This document shows positions 49,138 to 57,204 of a DNA stretch of 64,000 bases, piece by piece. The stretch is taken from the NCBI RefSeq assembly GCF_002250565.1, contig NZ_NMVJ01000006.1, positions 124,001-188,000 on the forward strand, read 5' to 3'. A program made the position numbers and the translations under genes. The notes below the pieces were generated by a model. It had not been told where the DNA came from, made no database searches, and saw only the letters and a list, made by a program, of their open reading frames with translations. The DNA comes from Parenemella sanctibonifatiensis (GTDB lineage Bacteria; Actinomycetota; Actinomycetes; Propionibacteriales; Propionibacteriaceae). How positions within the stretch are numbered: the first letter of the stretch is position 1; each line of letters begins with the position of its first letter.

Positions 49138-50192
49138 CCCGTCAGACCTGGACGGCGATCACGTCCGCAGCGATGTTCCTGGTGTTGGTGGCGACAGTGG
49201 CGTTTGCGCCGATTCCCTTCGTGACGTGGACGCCGGGCTCCACAGTTGACGTGTTCGGCGCGGATGACGGCACCGATCGGCTTGCCATTGAAGGCGTCGA
49301 GACCTACCCGACCACCGGCGAGTTGCGGATGACGACGGTGTCGCGGACCCGCGCCGATGCCTGGTTGGGGTTGCCCGAAGCCATGTTGGCCTTCTGGTTG
49401 CCCAGTCGCGACGTGCTGCCGCGCGAATACGTCTATCCGCCGGGACAGTCCGCCGAACAGGCAGAGCAGCAAGCCCAGTTGCAGATGGACACCTCCAAGG
49501 AGGATGCGACTGTGGCGGCCTTCCTGGCCGCCGGGATGGACCTGCAGCGTCTGCCGCGGGTGCGGTCGGTCACCGTCGCCGGTCCTGCGGACGGCCGGCT
49601 GCAGCCCGGTGACCTGATCGAGTCGGTGGACAACCAGCCGGTCAGTAGCGCCGAACAGGTCATCGAGTTGGTGCAGTCGCGTGCGGTGGGCGACACCGTG
49701 TTGTTCGCGGTACGCCGCCCCAGCCAGAACAATGAACTGATCGAGGTGCCGGTGCCCACCGGCGCCGCCAATGACGATCCTCGGCGTCCGGTGGTGGGCG
49801 TCAGCGTCGACATCGGCTACCTTCGGCCCGGGCGGGTCAATTTCGGCATTGATCCCCGTATCGGTGGTCCCAGTGCCGGCCTGATCTTCTCGCTCGGTAT
49901 CTATGACCGGATCACGCCCGGCGAGCTGATCGACCGGAGGATCGTGGCGGGCACTGGCACCATCTCCGACGGCGGTCAGGTCGGCCCAATCGGCGGCATC
50001 CAGGAGAAGATTGCCGGTGCCGAGGAAGCCGGCGCCACCATATTCTTGGTCCCGGCCGCCAACTGTGCCGACGTCGCCGGCGTCGAGACCGACATGGAGT
50101 TGGTCCGCGTCGGTAGCCTGCTGGATGCCATCCGTGCCCTGGAGGCGTTGAAGGATCCGAACCGTATCTCCGAGGTACCACGCTGTGAATGA
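49134..50192 (+). CDS. Membrane-anchored PDZ-Lon-like serine protease (Rv3194c type)
   Basis: A 352-residue protein with one N-terminal membrane segment (about residues 6-26, ITSAAMFLVLVATVAFA), a PDZ domain (GRLQPGDLIESVDNQPVSSA, about 155-175) and a C-terminal Lon-type S16 protease domain outside the cell. The catalytic Ser is in GGPSAGLIFSLG (about residue 247) and the Lys in GGIQEKIAGAEEA (about 292). GTG 49134 is preferred because of the overlap with the 15-codon ORF; GTG 49125 is the alternative. The family sits beside the UPF0182 and DUF2342 genes in mycobacteria. The next gene overlaps it by 8 bases. Confidence 0.9.
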   Translation: MTRQTWTAITSAAMFLVLVATVAFAPIPFVTWTPGSTVDVFGADDGTDRLAIEGVETYPTTGELRMTTVSRTRADAWLGLPEAMLAFWLPSRDVLPREYVYPPGQSAEQAEQQAQLQMDTSKEDATVAAFLAAGMDLQRLPRVRSVTVAGPADGRLQPGDLIESVDNQPVSSAEQVIELVQSRAVGDTVLFAVRRPSQNNELIEVPVPTGAANDDPRRPVVGVSVDIGYLRPGRVNFGIDPRIGGPSAGLIFSLGIYDRITPGELIDRRIVAGTGTISDGGQVGPIGGIQEKIAGAEEAGATIFLVPAANCADVAGVETDMELVRVGSLLDAIRALEALKDPNRISEVPRCE

Positions 50193-50745
50193 GGACACCC
50201 ACACCAGCTCCGGGATGGATGACGCCCTGGTGGCGGCCCTGATGGAGGTAGAGCGCCATGTCGGATCGGCAGGTTGGGGCCAGCCGGCCCGGCTGTTTGC
50301 GCTGGTGCCGACGGCCGAGTTGATCGCCGCCGAGCCCCACCTTGCCGAGCATCTGGGCGTGTCCGCCGCGACCGAACCGCAGCCCGGCGCGCTGACCCCG
50401 GTCGAGCAGGACCCCTGGCCAGGAGCGCGCGACGACCGGCCTTGGGAGGCACTCTCGCGGATCAGCTTCCCCGCCACCGTGCACGGCTGTGTGTTGAGCC
50501 TGGAACGGGCCTTCCTCAGCTCGACCCACGCGGCAGAGCTGTCCGACGATCCCGCCACCGCCGCCGAGCAGGTGGCCAACGACCCGCGCGCCCAGGAGAT
50601 CCGAGCCGTGGTCGGGGTCACCCGCACCGGCGGACGCCACGGGGTGGCGAGGCTGAAGTCCCATCCAGATGACCTGTTGGGGGCAGCTGAACTGGTCCCC
50701 GGCCTGCCAGACCTGCTGGCCGCGACCTTGGAGGACGACGCGTGA
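50185..50745 (+). CDS. PPA1309-family protein
   Basis: A 186-residue soluble protein of the PPA1309 family, named after the Cutibacterium acnes locus. Typical features are a first helix (DALVAALMEVERHVGSAGWGQPARLFALVPT), a middle block ISFPATVHGCVLSLERAFL and the C-terminal AVVGVTRTGGRHGVARLKSH with LVPGLPDLLAATL. Function unknown. The GTG start overlaps the protease gene by 8 bases, and the stop overlaps the start of the UPF0182 gene (GTGA), so the three are translated as a coupled unit. Confidence 0.82.
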   Translation: MNEDTHTSSGMDDALVAALMEVERHVGSAGWGQPARLFALVPTAELIAAEPHLAEHLGVSAATEPQPGALTPVEQDPWPGARDDRPWEALSRISFPATVHGCVLSLERAFLSSTHAAELSDDPATAAEQVANDPRAQEIRAVVGVTRTGGRHGVARLKSHPDDLLGAAELVPGLPDLLAATLEDDA

Positions 50746-53558
50746 GTATGCAAGGCATCCGGGGCAGGCGCCCCTTGCTGGTTCCGATCCTGGCCGGGGT
50801 CGCCGTCCTGGTGGTGGCATTCCTGCTGTTCACCGGGGTGTGGACCAACAAGCTGTGGTTCGCTTCGGTCGGCTTCGGGCAGGTCTATTCGACCCAGCTG
50901 TGGACCCAGATCGGGTTGTTCGTGGTCTTTGCGCTGATCGGCATCGGGATGGTGGTCGGCAGCGCCGCACTGGCCTTCCGGCTGCGCCCCAAGATCCGGT
51001 CCAGCCTGACCCGCAGTGCGATCCTGGAACGCTACCGGCAGTTGCTGGAGCGTCGCTTCTGGGTGGCCATGATCGCGCCCAGCCTCATCACCGGACTGGT
51101 CGCCGGCACTTCAGGTGTGGCGCAGTGGATGACCTACCTGTCGTGGCGGCACTCCACCCCGTTCGGCGAGGTGGATCCCGAATTCGGCATCGACATCGGC
51201 TTCTTCGTCTTCGAACTGCAGTGGTGGCGGTTCCTTGCCGGTTTCCTCACCACCGCCATCGGTTTCGCGATTGTCTTCGCGGTTGTCGTGCACTACGCGG
51301 TCGGCGCGATCTCGTTCAAGGGCACCAGCACGACGGTACGCCGACCCGCCCAGATCCAGATCGCGGTGCTGGTCGGACTGGGGCTGCTGGCGTACGCCGC
51401 CAGCGGCTGGCTGGACCGTTATGGGATGGCGATCCAGGACAACCAGATGTTCACCGGCCTGGGGTACACCGACGTCAACGCGCGGCTCGTCGCCCGACTG
51501 GTGCTGTCGGTCATTGCGGTGCTCTGTGCGGTTCTGTTCTTCGTCTCACCGATCGTGCGGCGGTGGGGTGTTCCGCTCGCTGCGGTGGTGCTGATGCTGG
51601 TCTCCGGTGTCGTGATCGGCATGATCTATCCGGCGATCGTGCAGGGCTTCACCGTGGAGCCGAACCGAAACGATGTCGAGCGGCCCTATGTGCAACGCCA
51701 CATTGAAGCAACCCGGGAGGCTTTCGACGTCAACGATGTCACGATGGTCGACTACGACGCGACCGTCACCGCCGAGCCCGGTCAGCTGAGCGGAGCCGAC
51801 GAATCGCTGCGCGGGATCCGGCTGCTGGACCCGGCGCGGATCGGGGCGACCTTCGACCGGACCCAGCGGGTCCGTGACTACTACGGCTTCCCGAACCTGC
51901 TCGACGTGGGTCGCTACGACCTGGACGGCCAGGAGAATGACGTGGTGCTGGCAGCCCGGGAGATCAACCCCGCTGGCGTCGACCAGTCCAACTGGAACAG
52001 CCGTCACACCGTCTACACCCACGGCTTCGGCCTGGTGGCTGCCTACGGCAACCGGGTCCAGCCCTCGGGCCAGCCGGACTGGATCATGCGTGACATTCCG
52101 CCGGTGGGGGAGTTGAGCGAGCACGAGCCGCGGATCTACTTCGGTGAGTCGATGACCGACTACGCGGTCGTGGGCGCGCCGGAGGGCACCGAGCCCTGGG
52201 AGCTCGACACGCCCGGTTCCGGTGGTGGCGCTGACCGGACCTACACCTACCGTGGCGAGGGCGGCGTACCGATCGGCGATCCGATGAGCCAGCTGCTCTA
52301 TGCGGTCCGTTTCGCCGACATCAACCTGTTGCTGTCGGAGCGGGTCACCGACGAATCCAAGATCCTCTACAACCGGACCCCGCAGCAGCGGATCCAGTCG
52401 GTGGCGCCGTGGCTGCGCTTGGACACCAACGCCTTCCCGGCGATCGTGGACGGCCGGATCAAGTGGATCGTGGACGGTTACACCACCTCCTCGTCCTACC
52501 CGAACTCCCAGCTCTATTCACTCCAGCAGGGCACCGCTGACTCGCAGCGTCCGGGCATCTCGACCGGTCAGTTGATCTCGGATCGGGTCAACTACATGCG
52601 TAACTCGGTCAAGGCTGTCGTCGACGCCTATGACGGCACGGTTTCGCTGTACGCCTGGGATGAGGAAGACCCGGTGCTGCAGACCTGGCGCAAGGCCTAT
52701 CCCGAGGCGGTGCTGGATCGCAGCGAGATTCCCGAGGACCTGCTCAACCATGTCCGCTACCCCGAGGACATGTTCAAGATGCAGCGTGAGGTGCTCTCGC
52801 GCTATCACGTGACCGATCCGGGCCAGTGGATCGAGGGCTCCAACGTGTGGCAGGTCCCGATGGACCCGGTGTCGGGCAACAACAAGGAGCCTGCCTACTA
52901 CATGCAGGTCCAGATGCCCGAAGAGTCCGATGTGCAGTATCGGTTGACCGCGACGTTGGTGCCGCGTGATCGGCCCAACATGGCTGCGTACATGACGGTG
53001 GTGGCTGATGCGACCTCGCCGGACTACGGCCAACTGGTGGTGCTGCGGATGCCACCGAACTCGCCGGTGCCGGGAGTGGGTCAGGTGCAGAACAACATCG
53101 AGACCAATGAAGGCGTCGCCAATGCGCTGCGACCATTCCGCAACAACGACTCTGCTGAGGTCGTGACCGGCAACCTGCTGACGCTGCCAGTGGGCGGTGG
53201 GCTCTTGCACGTCCAGCCGGTCTACACGAGGCAGGCCACCGAGGACGGCTATCCGGTCCTGCAGTTCGTGGTGGCCAGCTTCGGCGAACGCATCGGCATC
53301 GGCGAGGACCTCGAGACGGCGCTGGACCAGGTCTTCGCGGGCGACGCGGGGGTCAACACCGACCCGTCTCCGGGCGGCTCGACGCCGACCGGACCGGCAG
53401 ACAACCCGGCAGCGGTGCAGGCTCTGGAAGAAGCTGAACGGGCCTTTGAGGAGGCCGACGAGTTGCTGCGTCAGGGCGATCTGGCCGGCTATCAGCAGAA
53501 GATGGCGGAGGCCCGCGAAGCCACCGAACGTGCCCTGGCGGCACTGGGTCGGGGCTGA
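50742..53558 (+). CDS. UPF0182 family membrane protein (Rv3193c type)
   Basis: A 938-residue integral membrane protein of family UPF0182. The N-terminal third has about seven membrane segments (PILAGVAVLVVAFLLFTG, IGLFVVFALIGIGMVVG, FLAGFLTTAIGFAIVFAVVV and others); the remaining two thirds form a large extracytoplasmic domain starting near FTVEPNRNDVERPYV. It ends in a helical acidic tail (ALEEAERAFEEADELLRQGD) shared by family members. Function unknown. Last gene of the protease-PPA1309-UPF0182 unit, matching Rv3194c-Rv3193c. Confidence 0.93.
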   Translation: MSMQGIRGRRPLLVPILAGVAVLVVAFLLFTGVWTNKLWFASVGFGQVYSTQLWTQIGLFVVFALIGIGMVVGSAALAFRLRPKIRSSLTRSAILERYRQLLERRFWVAMIAPSLITGLVAGTSGVAQWMTYLSWRHSTPFGEVDPEFGIDIGFFVFELQWWRFLAGFLTTAIGFAIVFAVVVHYAVGAISFKGTSTTVRRPAQIQIAVLVGLGLLAYAASGWLDRYGMAIQDNQMFTGLGYTDVNARLVARLVLSVIAVLCAVLFFVSPIVRRWGVPLAAVVLMLVSGVVIGMIYPAIVQGFTVEPNRNDVERPYVQRHIEATREAFDVNDVTMVDYDATVTAEPGQLSGADESLRGIRLLDPARIGATFDRTQRVRDYYGFPNLLDVGRYDLDGQENDVVLAAREINPAGVDQSNWNSRHTVYTHGFGLVAAYGNRVQPSGQPDWIMRDIPPVGELSEHEPRIYFGESMTDYAVVGAPEGTEPWELDTPGSGGGADRTYTYRGEGGVPIGDPMSQLLYAVRFADINLLLSERVTDESKILYNRTPQQRIQSVAPWLRLDTNAFPAIVDGRIKWIVDGYTTSSSYPNSQLYSLQQGTADSQRPGISTGQLISDRVNYMRNSVKAVVDAYDGTVSLYAWDEEDPVLQTWRKAYPEAVLDRSEIPEDLLNHVRYPEDMFKMQREVLSRYHVTDPGQWIEGSNVWQVPMDPVSGNNKEPAYYMQVQMPEESDVQYRLTATLVPRDRPNMAAYMTVVADATSPDYGQLVVLRMPPNSPVPGVGQVQNNIETNEGVANALRPFRNNDSAEVVTGNLLTLPVGGGLLHVQPVYTRQATEDGYPVLQFVVASFGERIGIGEDLETALDQVFAGDAGVNTDPSPGGSTPTGPADNPAAVQALEEAERAFEEADELLRQGDLAGYQQKMAEAREATERALAALGRG

Positions 53559-53578
53559 GCCGAGTCGCCAGTGGGGCC

Positions 53579-53606
53579 CGGTGGCGCTCCCGCAGGAACG
53601 CCACCG
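53579..53606. terminator. Stem-loop between UPF0182 and M16 genes
   Basis: An 8-bp stem (CGGTGGCG with CGCCACCG, 12-base loop) lies 20 bases after the UPF0182 stop and 27 bases before the end of the convergent M16 gene, so it can serve both. Confidence 0.55.
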
Positions 53607-53632
53607 CCGCAGCGACTGAGCGCGCTGAGTCG

Positions 53633-54988
53633 TCAGTCGGCCGAAACCACCTCGACCTGGAAGCCGTGTTCGGTCAGCTGCGGTGCCACCTGGTCGGCAT
53701 TGGCGACCAGCACCAGCGTGCTCAGCGCGACATGGTCGGCGTACGCCTGGCTGGCCGCCTCGGCTGTGGTAGCGCGGATCTGGTCCAGCTCGGTGCTGGT
53801 GGCATCGGGTGCCAGACCGAGACTGAGGTTGTGCAGCACCTCACCGGCGATGCCTTCGGCGGTGGCGTACTGCAACGGCGGCACTCCGGTCAGATAGGTG
53901 ACGGCCTCGCTGACCTCGGTCGCGGAGAAGCCATCGGGACCGACGTCGAGCAACTCTCGGGCGGTGGCCAATGCGTCGCCGATGACTTCGCTGCGGAATG
54001 ATCCGCCCAGGCTGACCAAGCCGCCGTGACGCAGCGGCTGCAATCCCAGGTGGATGCCGTAGGTGTAGCCCTTGTCCTCTCGCAGCACCTTGTTGAGGCG
54101 CGACAGGAACGCACCGCCCATGGCGTGGCTGGCCACCGACAACGCACCCCAGTCCGGGTGCTGCGGGTTGATGGTGTGGCCCGCCCAGCGCAGGTTGGCC
54201 TGGACCGCCTCGGGGCGGTCCACGACCACGGCCGAGCCGGGCAGCGGGGTGGCCGCCAGATGGGTCAGCTCGGTGCCGCCAGCCTGCGGGGTCTCCCAGT
54301 CACCGAAGGCCGCCTGGGCCACCGCGAGCGCGTCGATGTCGCTGAAGTCGCCGGCCAGCACCAACGTGGCGCGCTGCGGCGACAGCCAGCGGGCGTGGAA
54401 GTCGCGCACCTCATTCCTGCCGAGGTTGGCCACGGTGGCTGGTTCGCCGCCGGCCATCCGGGCCTCGCGGCTGTCGTCGGCAAAGCTGCGGCGTCGCAGT
54501 TCGATGCCGCAGCGATAACCCGGGTTGGCGAGCTGCTGGTCGATCGAGGACAGCCGCAGCACCCGATGCCGCTCCACGGTCCGTTCGGCCAGCTCGGGCG
54601 TACGAATGGCCTGGGCAAACAGGTCCATCGCCTCGCCGAGCCGGGGCACCGGCACGTCGAGGTGGCAGGCGAGCGAGGTGTAGGTGACACCGGCGCCAAA
54701 CGCCGCACCATGGGATTCCAGCGCCTCGGCGTACGCCTCACCGGGCAGCTGTTCGGTGCCCTCGTCGAGGCAGTGCACCAGGATCGCGGCGACGCCCTCA
54801 GCCTCGCGCGGCTCCACCGACAGCGGCAGGTCAAAGGTGAGGCTGGCGGCGGCCACGTACTGCCCGGGCACGTTCAGCACCAGCACCCGTACGCCATTGC
54901 TCAGGGCCTGGTCGATGTCGGGGCTCGGGAAGCGGTACGCCGTGGCGGCCGACACCGAGGGACGGGCGGGACGGGGGAGCTGGTTCAT
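53633..54988 (-). CDS. M16-family peptidase, non-catalytic-type subunit
   Basis: A 451-residue M16 peptidase homologue. The two-domain pattern is clear (VLVLNVPGQYVAAASLTFDL; later VLREDKGYTYGIHLGLQPLR). At the position of the zinc-binding HxxEH there is VHCLDEGTEQLP, so the zinc site is absent. Paired M16B peptidases consist of one subunit with HxxEH and one, like this, that carries the substrate-binding Arg/Tyr pair in the C-terminal half. Its ATG overlaps the stop of the upstream M16 gene (ATGA), consistent with a 1:1 heterodimer. Confidence 0.9.
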   Translation of the reverse strand: MNQLPRPARPSVSAATAYRFPSPDIDQALSNGVRVLVLNVPGQYVAAASLTFDLPLSVEPREAEGVAAILVHCLDEGTEQLPGEAYAEALESHGAAFGAGVTYTSLACHLDVPVPRLGEAMDLFAQAIRTPELAERTVERHRVLRLSSIDQQLANPGYRCGIELRRRSFADDSREARMAGGEPATVANLGRNEVRDFHARWLSPQRATLVLAGDFSDIDALAVAQAAFGDWETPQAGGTELTHLAATPLPGSAVVVDRPEAVQANLRWAGHTINPQHPDWGALSVASHAMGGAFLSRLNKVLREDKGYTYGIHLGLQPLRHGGLVSLGGSFRSEVIGDALATARELLDVGPDGFSATEVSEAVTYLTGVPPLQYATAEGIAGEVLHNLSLGLAPDATSTELDQIRATTAEAASQAYADHVALSTLVLVANADQVAPQLTEHGFQVEVVSAD

Positions 54989-56256
54989 CGGGTCTGCTTC
55001 CGGTAGGTCAGGGTCGCGGCATTCTCGGGGCGCAGCCAGTCGTTGGCCGCGGTGGCGATCTCCGCAGGGGTGATGGCGGCGTACTCCTCCAGCAGGGTGT
55101 TGACCCGGCCGGGGCCGCCCAACAGGGTGGTGGCTTCGCCGAAGTTGTCCGCACGCTGGTCGACCGAGGCGAGTTCGCTGAGCCAGTCGCGTTCCAACTG
55201 GGCGGTGGCGCGGGCGTACTCGGATTCGGTGGGGCCGTCGGCCAGGGCGGCCACGTCGCGTTGGAGGGCCTCACGCAGGTCGTCGGTGCTGACGCCATCG
55301 CGGGCCTGGGCGTAAGCGAAGACCAAGGACGTGCCGCCGGTCAGGCCCCAGGCGCTGATGCCGGCGCTGTCGGCCAGGTCCTGTTCGCGGACCAGGCTGC
55401 GGGCCAGCCGCGCCGACTGGCCCGAGCCGAGGATGTCGGTGCCGAGCTCGAGGGCGCGGAATCGCGGGTCGTCCTGGTGGGGTGCCCGCCAGCACAGGTA
55501 AACGGCCTCCCTGGGTACGTCCTCGGTCACCTCGCGGTGCTCGGGATCGGTGAGCTGTGGCAACGGGGTGGCATCCGGGTCGGAGCTGCGGGGATGGTCG
55601 GGAATCGCCGCGAAGTGGCGGTTCGCCAGATCCAGGGCATGTTCGACGGTGAGGTCGCCGACCAAGCTGAGGACAGCGTTGCCGGGGTGGTAGTGCCGGG
55701 TGAAGAAGGCAGTGACGTCGTCCGGGGTGGCCGCGTCGAGGTCGGCCATCGAGCCGATGGTCGTGTGGCCGTAGGGATGATCGGCTGGGAAGGTCAGCTC
55801 CAGCAGGTGGCGCAGCGTGTGGCCGTAGGGGACGTTGTCGTAGCGCTGGCGCTTCTCCTCCTTGACGACCTCGCGTTGGGTGTCGAGGTTGGTCTGGTCC
55901 AGCGCCTCGGGCAGCGTGGCGAGGCGGTCGGCCTCCAGCCACAGCGCCAGCTCGGCTGCGCCCACCGGCACGGTCTCGAAGTAGTTGGTGCGGTCCATCG
56001 ACGTGGTGGCATTGCAGGAGCCGCCGGCCGCCTGGATGGAGCCGAGGTGTTCACCGCTGGCGACCCCGGCTGACCCCTGGAACATCAGGTGTTCGAAGAG
56101 GTGCGCAAAGCCGGTGCGGCCGGCCTGTTCGTGCCGGGAGCCGACGCCGTACCAGAGGTTGACCGCCACAATCGGCGCGTTGTGGTCGGGGCTGACGACA
56201 ACCCGCAGGCCGTTGTCGAGGGTGGCCTCGTGGAACGGATAGGTGACCAAAGACAT
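54985..56256 (-). CDS. M16-family zinc peptidase, catalytic-type subunit
   Basis: A 423-residue M16 peptidase with the inverted zinc motif HLFEH (about residues 52-56, within GFAHLFEHLMFQG) and the downstream Glu region (EVVKEEKRQRYDN). It probably degrades peptides in the cytoplasm together with the following subunit. ATG 56256 gives MSLVTYPFHEATLDNGLRV, the usual beginning; an ATG at 56265 adds three residues. First gene of the pair. Confidence 0.93.
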   Translation of the reverse strand: MSLVTYPFHEATLDNGLRVVVSPDHNAPIVAVNLWYGVGSRHEQAGRTGFAHLFEHLMFQGSAGVASGEHLGSIQAAGGSCNATTSMDRTNYFETVPVGAAELALWLEADRLATLPEALDQTNLDTQREVVKEEKRQRYDNVPYGHTLRHLLELTFPADHPYGHTTIGSMADLDAATPDDVTAFFTRHYHPGNAVLSLVGDLTVEHALDLANRHFAAIPDHPRSSDPDATPLPQLTDPEHREVTEDVPREAVYLCWRAPHQDDPRFRALELGTDILGSGQSARLARSLVREQDLADSAGISAWGLTGGTSLVFAYAQARDGVSTDDLREALQRDVAALADGPTESEYARATAQLERDWLSELASVDQRADNFGEATTLLGGPGRVNTLLEEYAAITPAEIATAANDWLRPENAATLTYRKQTR

Positions 56257-56370
56257 GCCTGCCATTCGACCACATGAGCGGCCGGTCCACACGCAGGTAC
56301 GCCCGCCGGGACCAGACCGGTCCGGGCGGGCGTACGAAACAGGGAGAGGGGTGAGGGCGAGGTGAGCGCT

Positions 56371-56793
56371 TCAGCCCTGGGGCTGGGAGATGTTGACCTG
56401 CCACACGATCCCGAAGCGGTCGGTGAAGGTGCCGTAGACATCGCCCCACATCTGCTTCTCCAGCGGCATCGTGACCTGGCCGCCCTCGGAGAGCTTCTCG
56501 TACGCGCTGCGCAGCACCTGCTCGTCGTCGCCCATCAGGGACAGGGTGACGTTGGTGCCGGGGGTGTAGTCCGACATCCCCGGGATGACGTCGGAGACGT
56601 AAAGGCGGATCAGATCGGTGACTTCGAGGGAGCCGTGCATGATCTTGTCGGCGTTGGGGTCGTCGGCCGGGACGGCCTGCGACTCACCGAAGGTGAAGAA
56701 CTGCGGTGTGCCCCCCAGCGCCTGACCGTAGAACTCGAACGCCTCGCGGGCGTTGCCATCGAAGTTGAGGTAGGGGTGCAGAGCTGCGGGCAT
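56371..56793 (-). CDS. VOC-superfamily (PhnB/glyoxalase-like) protein
   Basis: A 140-residue vicinal-oxygen-chelate protein of the PhnB-like type, with the pattern LHPYLNFDGNAREAFEFYG, a middle DDPNADKIMHGSLEV and the C-terminal MWGDVYGTFTDRFGIVWQVN. Members bind a metal or small ligand; PhnB-like proteins have no defined reaction. GAGGAGG lies 7 bases before the ATG at 56793; an upstream frame reaching 56979 is not coding. It lies between the M16 pair and the tRNA gene. Confidence 0.9.
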   Translation of the reverse strand: MPAALHPYLNFDGNAREAFEFYGQALGGTPQFFTFGESQAVPADDPNADKIMHGSLEVTDLIRLYVSDVIPGMSDYTPGTNVTLSLMGDDEQVLRSAYEKLSEGGQVTMPLEKQMWGDVYGTFTDRFGIVWQVNISQPQG

Positions 56794-56934
56794 GTTCGGT
56801 GCCTCCTCGGCTTCGGCAGTCGCTGGTGTGACTGCTCGGTTCGAGCCTACGGCGGCAGCTGGGCCGTGGGAAGACCCCCTGAGCGGGGGACAACGGCCAA
56901 ATCTGGGGTGCACCGCGATCCGCTGCTCCAAAGC

Positions 56935-56975
56935 AAAAGGCCCCCCGGTCGGTGTTTCCACTGACCAGGGGGCCT
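56935..56975 (-). terminator. Terminator of the initiator tRNA gene
   Basis: On the minus strand a stem AGGCCCCC / GGGGGGCCT with internal GGTC/GACC pairing is followed by TTTTGC. It lies 9 bases beyond the tRNA. Confidence 0.82.
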
Positions 56976-56983
56976 CCATCGAG

Positions 56984-57057
56984 TAGCGGGGGCAGGATTT
57001 GAACCTGCGGCCTCTGGGTTATGAGCCCAGCGAGCTACCGAGCTGCTCCACCCCGCG
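56984..57057 (-). tRNA. Initiator tRNA-fMet (anticodon CAT)
   Basis: A 74-base cloverleaf on the minus strand: acceptor CGCGGGG/CCCCGCT, D arm GAGC/GCTC, anticodon arm CTGGG-CTCATAA-CCCAG with anticodon CAT (plus positions 57021-57023), T arm GCAGG-TTCAAAT-CCTGC, discriminator A. The first acceptor pair is a C-U mismatch and the anticodon stem has three consecutive G-C pairs, both hallmarks of initiator tRNA. CCA is not encoded. Confidence 0.95.
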
Positions 57058-57171
57058 GCGACCAGAAGAACATTACAGGTCGTGCACGCAGAGTTCAAGT
57101 CGGGGACGGAGTGCTCCAGACCGGGGGCTGCTGAGCAGCTTCGGGGAACCAAGCCTGCCCCCAGCCGCTCG

Positions 57172-57177
57172 TAGACT
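57172..57177 (+). promoter_or_regulatory. -10 box (TAGACT) of the DUF3352 gene
   Basis: TAGACT lies 28 bases before the ATG at 57205; GAGGGGG in the short leader is the ribosome-binding site. Confidence 0.5.
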
Positions 57178-57204
57178 GGACCTGACTATTTGAGGGGGAA
57201 GCGC

